A stretch of 15,369 nucleotides of DNA from CAZJNX01 sp964547415 (GTDB lineage Bacteria > Pseudomonadota > Alphaproteobacteria > Rhizobiales > Amorphaceae), in NCBI GenBank assembly GCA_964547415.1, contig CAZJNX010000115.1, positions 1-15,369 on the forward strand. The letters run 5' to 3'. A program made the position numbers and the translations under genes. The notes below the pieces were generated by a model. It saw nothing but the letters and a program-made list of their open reading frames with translations. It was not told where the DNA came from and searched no databases. Of this stretch, positions 6,893 to 14,386 are shown one piece after another (position 1 is the first letter of the stretch; every line of letters starts with the position of its first letter).

Positions 6893-8011
6893 TCACACCC
6901 GCATCGGCATCAGGACGTAGAGGAGGCGCTCGTCGCCGGTGTCCTCCACCACGGTGGGCGACCCCGCGTCCGACAGGCGGAAGCGCATCGCCTCCGAGCC
7001 CACCTGGCCGGCGATGTCGAGGAGGTACTTGGAGTTGAAGCCGATGTCGAGCGGCGCCGCCTCGTAGTCGGCGGCGAGCTCCTCCGTCGCCATGCCGGAT
7101 TCGGGGTTGTTGACCGTGAGCACCAGCATCCCCTCCGACAGGGAGAGCTTCACCGCCCGCCCCCGCTCGCTCGCCACCGTGGAGACGCGGTCGACGGCGC
7201 GGGTGAAGTCCTCCCGCTCCACGAGGAGGACCTTGTCGTTGTTCTTCGGGATGACGCGGACGTAGTCCGGGAAGGTGCCGTCGATCAGCTTGGAGGTGAG
7301 GACGACGGGGCCGATGGTGAAGCGGATCTTGGCGTCCGACAGTTCGACGGAAACGTCCGCGTCCGGGTCCTCCAGCAGGCGCTGGACCTCGCCCACGGTC
7401 TTGCGCGGCACGATGATGCCGGGCATGCCGGCCGCCCCGTCGGGCACGGGAAGCTCGGCCTGGGCGAGGCGGTGCCCGTCCGTCGCGACGGCGCGGAGCG
7501 CCATGCCGTCGGCCCCCTCGACCGTGTGCAGGAAGATGCCGTTGAGATAGTAGCGCGTCTCCTCCGTGGAGATGGCGAACTGGGTCCGCTCGACCAGCCA
7601 CTTGAGGTCCGCCGCCTTGATGGCGAAGGAGTGGGTGAAGCCGCCCGCGGTGATGTCCGGGTAGTCTGTCTCGGGCAGCATCTGGAGGGAGAAGCGGGAG
7701 CGGCCGGCGGTCAAGGTCATGGTCGCCCCGTCCGCGCTGGTCTCGAGGCGGATCTGCGCCCCCTCCGGGATCTTGCGGACGATGTCGTGGAGCATGTGGG
7801 CGGGCACCGTGGTGGCGCCGGCCACCTCCACCATGGCCGCCACGCTCTCCACCACCTCGAGGTCGAGGTCGGTCGCCTTCAGGCTGAGGGAGCCGCCGTC
7901 GGAGCGGATCAGCACGTTCGACAGGATCGGGATGGTGTTGCGCCGCTCCACCACCCGGTGGACGTGGGCGAGTGGCTTCAGGAACTGCGCGCGTTCGAGT
8001 GTGGCCCGCAT
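6893..8011 (-). CDS. dnaN: DNA polymerase III beta subunit (sliding clamp)
   Basis: This protein forms the dimeric ring that tethers DNA polymerase III and many repair proteins to DNA. The 372-residue product is the standard length for three clamp domains. Recognisable parts are the N-terminal VVERRNTIPILSNVL, the LKATDLDLE strand, and the C-terminal YVLMPMRV that forms part of the partner-binding pocket. The N-terminus MRATLERAQFLKPLAHVHRV resembles alphaproteobacterial clamps. An AGGA lies 11 bases before the ATG. No dnaA or recognisable origin lies upstream. The preceding gene is the CFA-family methyltransferase, separated by 174 bp with two hairpins, so dnaN probably has its own promoter. 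I could not identify a convincing one. Confidence 0.98.
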   Translation of the reverse strand: MRATLERAQFLKPLAHVHRVVERRNTIPILSNVLIRSDGGSLSLKATDLDLEVVESVAAMVEVAGATTVPAHMLHDIVRKIPEGAQIRLETSADGATMTLTAGRSRFSLQMLPETDYPDITAGGFTHSFAIKAADLKWLVERTQFAISTEETRYYLNGIFLHTVEGADGMALRAVATDGHRLAQAELPVPDGAAGMPGIIVPRKTVGEVQRLLEDPDADVSVELSDAKIRFTIGPVVLTSKLIDGTFPDYVRVIPKNNDKVLLVEREDFTRAVDRVSTVASERGRAVKLSLSEGMLVLTVNNPESGMATEELAADYEAAPLDIGFNSKYLLDIAGQVGSEAMRFRLSDAGSPTVVEDTGDERLLYVLMPMRV

Positions 8012-8136
8012 CGTGGGTTCGATCCTGTGCGAACGGTCGGGCGGGGCGGCCGCGCCCCCGGAGGGACGGGCCCCGCCCGGGACATCCTCGGAAATTCGGG
8101 GGCTGGAATGTGCCGCCTGCCGCGCCCGTCCGCAAG

Positions 8137-8161
8137 GGGCGGTGAGAGGCCGTCACCGCCC
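8137..8161 (-). terminator. Hairpin after the lipid-modification operon
   Basis: GGGCGGTGA (8137-8145) pairs perfectly over 9 bp with TCACCGCCC (8153-8161) around a 7-nt loop. It is the second of two hairpins between the methyltransferase stop and dnaN. No strong U-tract follows on the minus strand, so it may terminate weakly or stabilise the mRNA 3' end. Confidence 0.5.
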
Positions 8162-8183
8162 GGGCGGCGGGCCGCGGCCGCCC
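8162..8183 (-). terminator. Hairpin directly after the methyltransferase stop
   Basis: GGGCGGC (8162-8168) pairs with GCCGCCC (8177-8183) around an 8-nt loop, 2 bp past the stop codon. It abuts the next hairpin with no gap, forming a tandem pair. No U-tract follows. Confidence 0.4.
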
Positions 8184-8185
8184 CG

Positions 8186-9433
8186 TCAGCCTCGCGCAAG
8201 CGCGATGTGCTTCACGTCGATCGTCCCCGCGGAAAAGCCCGCCTCGCAGAAGTGAAGGTAGAACAGCCACATGCGCCGGAAGCGTTCGTCGAAGCCCATC
8301 GGCGTCAGCCTCGGCCACGCGGCGAGGAAGCGCTCGCGCCACTCGGCGAGCGTGCGGGCGTAGTCCTCGCCGAAGCCGTCGACGTGGGCCACCTTCATTC
8401 CCTCCCCGGCCGCAAGCGCGTGGAGCCGCTCCATCGGCGGCAGCATGCCCCCGGGGAAGATGTACTTCTGGATGAAGTCGGCGCTCTTGCGGTAGCCCTC
8501 GAACAGGTCGTCCCGGATGGTGATGATCTGCAGGCCCGCCCGCCCGCCGGGGGCGAGGCGCTCGCGCACCACGCGGAAGAAGTCGGGCCACCAGCGCTCG
8601 CCCACGGCCTCGAACATCTCGATGGAGACGACGCGGTCGTAGGTGCCGCGGGCGTCGCGGTAATCGGTGAGCGCGATCGTCACCTTGTCCGACAGGCCCT
8701 CGCGCGCCATCCGCGCCTCGGCGAAGGCCTTCTGCTCGGCGGAGATGGTGAGGCCCGTCACCCGCGCGCCGATCTCGCGGGCGGCGTACGCGGCGAAGCC
8801 CCCCCAGCCGCAGCCGATCTCAAGGACGTGGTCGCCCGCGCGGATGCCGGCCGCCTCCGCGAGCGCCCGGTACTTGTCCCGCTGGGCGGTCTCGAGGTCG
8901 TTCGCCCCGCGCCCGTAGAGGGCGGACGAATAGGTCATGGAGGGGTCGAGCCAGGCCTCGTAGAAGGCGTTGCCGAGATCGTAGTGGGCGGCGATGTTGC
9001 GCCGCGCCTGGCGCGGCGTGTTGCGGTTGAAGAAGTGCTGGAGGGCGAGGACGCGGGCGGCGAGGCCCGTCGGCATCGTCTCGGCCGCCACCGTGTCCAC
9101 GTTGTCGGCGAGGACGCGCAGGAGCGCCGTCGGGTCCGGGCTGTCCCACTCGCCCGCCATGTAGGCCTCGCCCACGCCCACGTCCCCGCGGGTGGCGAGG
9201 CGGCGGAAGAAGCGCCAGCTCGAGATCGCGATCTCGCCGTCGACGCCCGCCGTCCGCCCCTTCAGGACGAAGCGCGTCCCGTTCGGCAGGGCGACCGCGA
9301 GGGTCCCGCGCTCGAGGCGCGACAGCGCCCGGACGGGCGCGCGCATGGCGAGCGGCAGGCGGCGCGCCGCCTCCTGCGCATTCTCCCGGGTGATGAGGAA
9401 CGCCTCCCCCTTCCTCGCCTCAACCGTGCTCAA
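8186..9433 (-). CDS. CFA-synthase-family fatty acid methyltransferase (COG2230), non-canonical active site
   Basis: This is a SAM-dependent enzyme acting on unsaturated acyl chains of membrane phospholipids. It has 415 residues. The SAM-binding motif VLEIGCGWGGFA lies near 200-212, and the family segments SIEMFEAVGE and QKYIFPGGMLPP are present. Aligned from memory with E. coli Cfa, the catalytic Glu239 (here Glu275) and Tyr317 (here Tyr358) are kept. Cys139 is Ser170 (YSSALY for YSCAYW), and His266 falls at Ile304 (QIITI for LLHTI). Both lost residues bind the bicarbonate base in E. coli. The start is a TTG at 9433 that overlaps the end of the DUF1365 gene by 14 bp, with GGGAGAGG upstream, so translation is probably coupled. 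It may be a UfaM-like or other methylating relative rather than a cyclopropane synthase. The family call is secure; the product is not. Confidence 0.93.
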   Translation of the reverse strand: MSTVEARKGEAFLITRENAQEAARRLPLAMRAPVRALSRLERGTLAVALPNGTRFVLKGRTAGVDGEIAISSWRFFRRLATRGDVGVGEAYMAGEWDSPDPTALLRVLADNVDTVAAETMPTGLAARVLALQHFFNRNTPRQARRNIAAHYDLGNAFYEAWLDPSMTYSSALYGRGANDLETAQRDKYRALAEAAGIRAGDHVLEIGCGWGGFAAYAAREIGARVTGLTISAEQKAFAEARMAREGLSDKVTIALTDYRDARGTYDRVVSIEMFEAVGERWWPDFFRVVRERLAPGGRAGLQIITIRDDLFEGYRKSADFIQKYIFPGGMLPPMERLHALAAGEGMKVAHVDGFGEDYARTLAEWRERFLAAWPRLTPMGFDERFRRMWLFYLHFCEAGFSAGTIDVKHIALARG

Positions 9434-10319
9434 GCCGGCCCTCTCCCTGTGGCTGTTGCGTGATGGTCTTCGCGTCCCCGTGCACCGCCCCCGCGCCGAC
9501 GCTCCACGTCGTCCGCTTCGCCTCCCGCGGGATCGGCAGCCCCTTGATGCCCTTGGCGAGGAGGCGGACCGCCTCCACGTGGATCGCCCCGATCACCTTG
9601 AACGGGAAGAAGCGCTGCTCGCCGAGGGCGGCGGCGAGGGCGCGGGTGGTGAGCGGGCGCCGCCGCCCGGCGAAGGTCGCCGACAGGATCGGCCCCTCCC
9701 GGTCCGTCTCGAGGATGCGCACCCTGACCCCCTCCCCCGGCGGCAGGAGGCGGAAGGCGTACGTCTCCTCCATCTCGATGAAGGGGGAGACGAAGAAACT
9801 CTTGGCCCGCCGCTGGCGGATGCCGCCCGCCGACAGCTCCCCGTCGGCGACGGGAAGGGCGTAGGTGTGCATCCCGCCGAAGGTGTTGCGCACCTCGTAG
9901 AGGATGCCGACGGGCGCCTCCCCGTCGGCGTAGGCGAAATAGACCGTGAGCGGGTTGAAGACCTGCCCGAAGAGCCTGGGATAGGCGAGCATGAAGACGC
10001 GGCGGATCGTCCCGGCCTCGAGCCCCGTCGCCTCGGCGATCAGGGCCCGGGCGTGGGGCGCGAGGGGCGAGCCGTCCCGCGGCCCGTGGTCCCGGGCGTT
10101 GACGCTGACGAGGTTCGGCCGGTCGATCGAGAACAGGGGCGAGGCCCGGTTCGCCTCCTCCAGCCGGTCGAGATCGAGGAGGACGGTGAGCACCTGGTAG
10201 GTGAAGCGGTGCGGCACCGGCTTCATGCGCGCGTGCATCACCTCGCCCGCGTAGAGGACGGCCGCCTCCGCCGGCGGCGCCCCGTTCGCCGCACACGTGG
10301 TGGGAAAACCCTCGCTCAA
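9420..10319 (-). CDS. DUF1365 (COG3496) family protein
   Basis: This family of unknown biochemical function travels with CFA-type methyltransferases and COG2907 FAD enzymes. Family marks are LYAGEVMHARMKPVPHRFTY at the N-terminus, then LFGQVFNPLTVYFAY, NTFGGMHTYALP and SFFVSPFIEMEETYAF. The product has 299 residues. The start must lie before LYAGEV; the only suitable codon is a TTG at 10319. It overlaps the stop of the upstream oxidoreductase as TTGA, pointing to translational coupling. The frame itself is open much further upstream, but that part is antisense-frame noise over the oxidoreductase. No signal peptide or membrane helix is obvious. A role in fatty acid modification is inferred from the neighbours. 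Confidence 0.93.
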   Translation of the reverse strand: MSEGFPTTCAANGAPPAEAAVLYAGEVMHARMKPVPHRFTYQVLTVLLDLDRLEEANRASPLFSIDRPNLVSVNARDHGPRDGSPLAPHARALIAEATGLEAGTIRRVFMLAYPRLFGQVFNPLTVYFAYADGEAPVGILYEVRNTFGGMHTYALPVADGELSAGGIRQRRAKSFFVSPFIEMEETYAFRLLPPGEGVRVRILETDREGPILSATFAGRRRPLTTRALAAALGEQRFFPFKVIGAIHVEAVRLLAKGIKGLPIPREAKRTTWSVGAGAVHGDAKTITQQPQGEGRLEHG

Positions 10320-11614
10320 GCCGCGGCCTCGAACGGGAGGGGCGCGTCCGGCGCGGGCCGCCACGACACGCGCCCGCCGAGCGCCTCGGCGGCGGCAAGG
10401 CCCGCGGCGAGCCCGTCCTCGTGGAAGCCGTAGCCGCACCAGGCGCCGCAGAAGAAGGTGCGCCGGCGGCCCTGGATCTCCGGCAGGCGCGCCTGGGCGG
10501 CGACGGCCGCGGCGTCGTACTGGGGGTGGTCGTAGGTGAAACGGCCGAAGACGAGATCCTCCCGCGGCGGCCCGGCCGGGTTCAGCGTCACGAACAGCGG
10601 CATCGCGTGGTCGATGTTCTGCAGCCGGTTCATGGAGTAGCTGACCACCATCGCCCCGTCCGCGGGCGCCCCGACCGGGCGCATGGCGTTCCACGACGCC
10701 CAGGTCCGCCGCCGCCGGGGCATCAACCGCGGGTCCCTGTGGAGCCATACGTCGTTGGGCAGGTACCGGATCGCCGACAGGATCGCCCGCTCGTCCCCGT
10801 CCGCGTCGGCGAGCATGGCGAGCGCCTGGTCCGAGTGGGCGGCGATCACGACCGCGTCGAAGTGCTCCTCCCCGCCCCTTGCGTCGGCGACGAGAACGCC
10901 GTCGGGCCGGCGCGTCACCGCCGTCACCGGCGTCGCCGTCCGGATCCGCGCCCGGAACGGCGCGACGAGCCGCTCCACGTAGGCGCGGGAGCCGCCCGAG
11001 ACCGTCCGCCAGTCCCGCTGGCGCAGGTGCAGGAGGCGGTGGTTGTCGAAGAAGCGGATCAGCGTCGCGGCCGGGAAGTCCCCGACCCGACCCTGGGGGG
11101 TGGACCAGATCGCCCCCGCCATCGGGTAGAGGTAGTCCTCGGCAAGCACCGGCGAGAAGCCGTGGCGGGCCAGAAAGTCGGCCGTCGTCACCTCCCCGAG
11201 GGAGCCATCCCGAAGGGCCTGCCGGGCGAGGCGGTTGAAGCGGACGATCTCGGCGAGCATCCGCCAGAAGCGCGGGCGGACGAGGTTGCGCTTCTGGGCG
11301 AAGAGGGCGGACAGACCGTCCCCCGACCACTCGAGGGCACCGTCGTCGAGGCACACCGACAGGCTCATGTCGCTCGGCTCGGTCGGCACCGCGAGCTCGT
11401 CGAACAGGGCCGTGAGGTTCGGGTAGTTGGCCTCGTTGTAGACGATGAAGCCGGTGTCCACCGGGATCGTCCGCCCGTCGTAGTCCACCGTCACGGTGGC
11501 GGAATGGCCGCCGATCCGCTCCCGCCGCTCGTACACGGCGATCTCATGGCTGCCGTGCAGCGCGTAGGCTGCACCGAGGCCGGAAATGCCGGTACCAATG
11601 ATCGCAATACGCAT
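10316..11614 (-). CDS. NAD/FAD-binding oxidoreductase (COG2907, amine-oxidase-like)
   Basis: This is a flavoprotein, first gene of a coupled three-gene set with DUF1365 and the CFA-family methyltransferase. The 432-residue product opens with a Rossmann FAD motif, IIGTGISGLGAA (GxGxxG at 7-12), with Glu29 in VYERRERIGGH to bind ribose. It ends with the typical second FAD-contact segment, FCGAWCGYGFHEDGLAAG. The middle contains DTGFIVYNEANYPNL, characteristic of COG2907. The ATG at 11614 puts the Rossmann strand at the N-terminus as expected; the open frame further upstream is Arg/Pro-rich and not coding. In related clusters such enzymes are proposed to desaturate or reduce acyl chains before or after methylation. 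The substrate here is inferred. Its promoter should lie in the divergent spacer upstream. Confidence 0.93.
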   Translation of the reverse strand: MRIAIIGTGISGLGAAYALHGSHEIAVYERRERIGGHSATVTVDYDGRTIPVDTGFIVYNEANYPNLTALFDELAVPTEPSDMSLSVCLDDGALEWSGDGLSALFAQKRNLVRPRFWRMLAEIVRFNRLARQALRDGSLGEVTTADFLARHGFSPVLAEDYLYPMAGAIWSTPQGRVGDFPAATLIRFFDNHRLLHLRQRDWRTVSGGSRAYVERLVAPFRARIRTATPVTAVTRRPDGVLVADARGGEEHFDAVVIAAHSDQALAMLADADGDERAILSAIRYLPNDVWLHRDPRLMPRRRRTWASWNAMRPVGAPADGAMVVSYSMNRLQNIDHAMPLFVTLNPAGPPREDLVFGRFTYDHPQYDAAAVAAQARLPEIQGRRRTFFCGAWCGYGFHEDGLAAGLAAAEALGGRVSWRPAPDAPLPFEAAA

Positions 11615-11889
11615 GCCAGTGGATCGCCCAGGTCCCGTTCGGCGCCCTGTGTGGCCCATCGGGCGGCCTTCGTCCAGTGGCACAGGGTGCCGCGCCCGCA
11701 GGCGGGCAAGCGCGGCGTGCGGCCCGGGAAGGCGCGGTCGCGCGGCACGGGCCTTGCGAGGCCCGTCGCGGGCGTCGTCGAGGCGACGGGAGGGCCCGTG
11801 CGGCCCGGCGAAAGGGGCGGCGAGGTCACCCCGGAAGAAGACACGGAGATCCGTTCCATGACCATCCCGATGGCGAGGGGCCTCGCCTG
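11615..11889. promoter_or_regulatory. Divergent spacer with several inverted repeats
   Basis: This 275-bp spacer separates the oxidoreductase operon (minus) from the sugar dehydrogenase (plus). It holds an 8-bp perfect hairpin, ACGGGCCT/AGGCCCGT (11747-11766, loop TGCG), and a 5-bp hairpin, ACGGG/CCCGT (11786-11799). Their arms are interchangeable: ACGGGCC at 11747 can also pair with GGCCCGT at 11793-11799. A smaller stem, GGCAC/GTGCC, lies at 11679-11691. No convincing sigma-70 pair was found on either strand. No TGATC-type RpoE -35 element was found either. Confidence 0.45.
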
Positions 11890-13335
11890 ATGCCCGCGGC
11901 GAAGGCGCAGACCCTCGCGGTCGTCTCGGCGGCTCCGAAGGAGAATACGGCACCCGCCACCCCCGGCGCACGGGCGCGGTCGACCGCCGCTGCCCCGCGG
12001 CTGCCGGAGGGGGCGGTAGAGCTCCTCGCCCTCCTCGAGGCGGGCAAGGCGCGCGTCGCCGTCGTCGGCCTCGGCTACGTGGGCCTGCCGCTCGCGGTCG
12101 CGAGCGCCGAGGCGGGCCTTGCCACAGTCGGCTTCGACGTGGACTGCGCCAAGGTGGACGCCCTCAACCAGGGCCGCTCCTACATCGCGGGCGTTTCGGA
12201 CGAAAGCCTCGCGGAGACGATCGCCGCCCGCCGCTTCGTCGCCGTGTCCTCGCCGGAAAGGCTGGCGGCGGCGGACGTCATCTGCATCTGCGTGCCGACA
12301 CCGCTCGGCCCCCACCGGGAGCCGGACCTTTCCTTCGTGGAGCGCACGGCCGACATGCTGGCGGCGGTGGTGCGGCCGGGCCAGCTCGTGGTCCTGGAAT
12401 CGACGAGCTACCCCGGCACCACGCGGGAAGTGCTCGCCCCCCGCCTCGCCCGCTCCGGCCTTTCCCTCGGGGAGGAGCTCTTCATCGCCTATTCGCCCGA
12501 GCGGCAGGACCCGGGCAACGCCGTCCACACCACGCGGCGGATCCCGAAGGTGGTGGCGGGCGACGGGGAGGCGGCGACCCGCCTCGCGGCCGCCTTCTAC
12601 GCCCGCGTCGTGGACGAGGTCGTCACCGTCTCCTCGATGGAGACGGCCGAGGCGGCGAAGATCACCGAGAACGTCTTCCGCGCGGTCAACATCGCCCTCG
12701 TGAACGAGCTCAAGGTGGTGTTCGACGCCATGGGCATCGACGTGTGGGAGGTGATCGACGCCGCCGCCACCAAGCCGTTCGGCTACATGCCCTTCCAGCC
12801 CGGCCCCGGGCTCGGCGGCCACTGCATCCCGGTGGACCCGTTCTACCTCGCTTGGAAGGCGCGCGCCTTCGAGGTGCCGACCCGCTTCATCGAGCTCGCG
12901 GGCGAGATCAACCGGGCGATGCCCGCCCACGTGGTCGCCCGTCTCGAGCGGGCGGTGGGGGACGCCGTCGGCCTTCCCCTGTCGCGGGCGCGCGTCCTCG
13001 TCCTCGGCCTCGCCTACAAGAAGAACGTGGCGGACCTGCGCGAGAGCCCGGCGCTCAAGCTCATCGACCTCCTCCTGCCGCGGGCGGGCGCGGTCGACTT
13101 TCACGACCCCTTCTTCGAGGCGATCCCGCCGACGCGGGACTACGCGCACCTCGCCGGTCGCCGGTCCGTGCCCCTCACGACCGAGACCGTCGCGGCCGCC
13201 GACGCCGTCCTCGTCGCCACCGACCACGACGGGATCGACTGGCCGCTCGTCGCGAAGGGCGCCCGCCTCGTGGTCGACACGCGCAACGTGATGGACCGGC
13301 TCGGCCTGTCGCCGCAGGTGCTCGTCAAGGCCTGA
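11890..13335 (+). CDS. Nucleotide sugar dehydrogenase (UDP-glucose/UDP-GlcNAc 6-dehydrogenase family, WbpA/TviB-like)
   Basis: This enzyme oxidises C6 of a UDP-sugar to a uronic acid in two NAD+-dependent steps, supplying precursors for surface polysaccharides. The 481-residue product has the three family domains: an N-terminal Rossmann fold with VVGLGYVGLPLA (GxGxxG at 60-65), a central domain with the catalytic cysteine Cys312 in LGGHCIPVDPFYLAWK, and a C-terminal UDP-binding domain with LAYKKNVADLRESP. CVPTPLG and ESTSYPGTT are also characteristic. The ATG at 11890 is preceded by a GAGGGG. The first 37 or so residues are an unusual Ala/Pro/Thr-rich extension; homologues usually start at about the LLALLEAGKARVAVVG part. 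No glycosyltransferase or polysaccharide genes lie nearby, so the sugar cannot be named. UDP-GlcNAc is a guess from resemblance to WbpA-type enzymes. Confidence 0.94.
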   Translation: MPAAKAQTLAVVSAAPKENTAPATPGARARSTAAAPRLPEGAVELLALLEAGKARVAVVGLGYVGLPLAVASAEAGLATVGFDVDCAKVDALNQGRSYIAGVSDESLAETIAARRFVAVSSPERLAAADVICICVPTPLGPHREPDLSFVERTADMLAAVVRPGQLVVLESTSYPGTTREVLAPRLARSGLSLGEELFIAYSPERQDPGNAVHTTRRIPKVVAGDGEAATRLAAAFYARVVDEVVTVSSMETAEAAKITENVFRAVNIALVNELKVVFDAMGIDVWEVIDAAATKPFGYMPFQPGPGLGGHCIPVDPFYLAWKARAFEVPTRFIELAGEINRAMPAHVVARLERAVGDAVGLPLSRARVLVLGLAYKKNVADLRESPALKLIDLLLPRAGAVDFHDPFFEAIPPTRDYAHLAGRRSVPLTTETVAAADAVLVATDHDGIDWPLVAKGARLVVDTRNVMDRLGLSPQVLVKA

Positions 13336-13409
13336 GGCGCGGCGGCGGATACCATCTCCGGCGAAAATGGCCTAGAACCCGGCGCGGACGAACCGCGAGG
13401 ACGAGCCGC

Positions 13410-14378
13410 ATGATGACGACCCTTGCAACGACCACGACCGGCGGGCGCAGCTTCCCGCTCCGGCCCGCCGTGGCGCTTCTCGCGCTCGTGGCCATCCTCG
13501 CCGCGGCGCTCGCCCCGCACGCGCCGGCACAGGCCTCCACCTCCATCCGCCTCGTCGTCAACAACCAGCCGATCACCAACTACGACATCGCCCAGCGGGC
13601 GCGGCTCCTGCGCCTGACGGGGGTCCGCGGCAATCCGACGCGGGCCGCCGAGGAGGAGCTCATCAACGAGACCCTCCAGATGCAGGAGGCGCGGCGGGCG
13701 GGTATCTCCGTCTCGGACCGGGAGGTGGACCAGGCGATCGGCAACATCGCGAGCCGCGCGGGCATCAGCCAGTCCCAGCTGCGCCAGGCGCTCGGCCAGC
13801 AGGGGGTGCGCTTCGACACCCTGGAAGACCGCATCCGCGCCCAGATCGCCTGGGGCCGGCTCGTCTCCGCGCGCTTTCGCGCCACATCCCCGGTGACCGA
13901 GCAAGACCTCGTCGCCGCCCTTCGCGAGAGCGGCGGCGAGACCGCGAGGGAGACCACCGAGTACTCGCTGGAGCAGGTGATCGTGGTGCTGCCGGCGAAC
14001 GCCAGCCGATCGGCCAAGAACGCCGCGATGAGCCGCGCCAACAGCCTGCGCGGCCGCTTCACGAGCTGCGAGGAGGGCCTGCCCTTCGCACGCAAGCTCG
14101 ACGGGGTGGTGGTGAAGCCGTTCGGCCGCCGCCTCGCCTCGGAGATGCCCGGCGACCTCGCCGCCGACCTCGAGAAAGTGTCGGTCGGGCGCCTGTCCGG
14201 CCCCATCGACCGGCCCGAGGGGATCGTCATGTTCGCCGTGTGCGACAAGCGCAACATCCGCTCCACCGCGGCGGCCATGAACGCCCTCGAGGGGGAGCTG
14301 CGCTCGGAGCGGGGCGAGCGCTTCGCCCAGCAGTGGCTGAGGACGCTGCGGCGCGACGCCCTCATCGAGCGCCGCTGA
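13410..14378 (+). CDS. SurA-like periplasmic chaperone / peptidyl-prolyl isomerase domain protein
   Basis: This protein probably escorts outer-membrane proteins through the periplasm. The 322-residue product starts with a Sec signal: a basic N-region, the hydrophobic stretch PAVALLALVAILAAALA, and probable cleavage after AQA near residue 42. A SurA_N-type helical domain follows, recognised by the opening strand IRLVVNNQPITNYDIAQRARL and by EEELINETLQMQEA. The C-terminal part (about 190-285) resembles one degenerate parvulin domain with two cysteines, Cys220 (TSCEEG) and Cys278 (AVCDKR), which could form a disulfide. E. coli SurA has two parvulin domains and 428 residues; the short form is common in alphaproteobacteria. 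pdxA follows after 8 bp, the classic surA-pdxA order, but lptD is missing upstream. The ATG at 13410 has GAGGACGAG just before it. Confidence 0.88.
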   Translation: MMTTLATTTTGGRSFPLRPAVALLALVAILAAALAPHAPAQASTSIRLVVNNQPITNYDIAQRARLLRLTGVRGNPTRAAEEELINETLQMQEARRAGISVSDREVDQAIGNIASRAGISQSQLRQALGQQGVRFDTLEDRIRAQIAWGRLVSARFRATSPVTEQDLVAALRESGGETARETTEYSLEQVIVVLPANASRSAKNAAMSRANSLRGRFTSCEEGLPFARKLDGVVVKPFGRRLASEMPGDLAADLEKVSVGRLSGPIDRPEGIVMFAVCDKRNIRSTAAAMNALEGELRSERGERFAQQWLRTLRRDALIERR

Positions 14379-14386
14379 GGCCGCCC

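Noticed and set aside
8012..8185. Possible replication origin upstream of dnaN
   Set aside because: No dnaA gene, no DnaA-box cluster and no AT-rich unwinding region is visible; the sequence is GC-rich with hairpins.
6791..9463. Very long plus-strand open frame (890 codons) opposite recF, dnaN and the methyltransferase
   Set aside because: It is a composition artefact: the translation is Arg/His/Gly/Asp-rich without domains, and three certain genes lie on the other strand.
11615..11889. RpoE/ChrR-type or EcfG-type promoter for the lipid-modification operon
   Set aside because: No TGATC -35 element is present on either strand, and the GGAAC-like sequences lack a CGTT at the required spacing.
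11491..13227. Long minus-strand open frame opposite the sugar dehydrogenase
   Set aside because: No recognisable protein features, and the plus strand has a complete catalytic enzyme.
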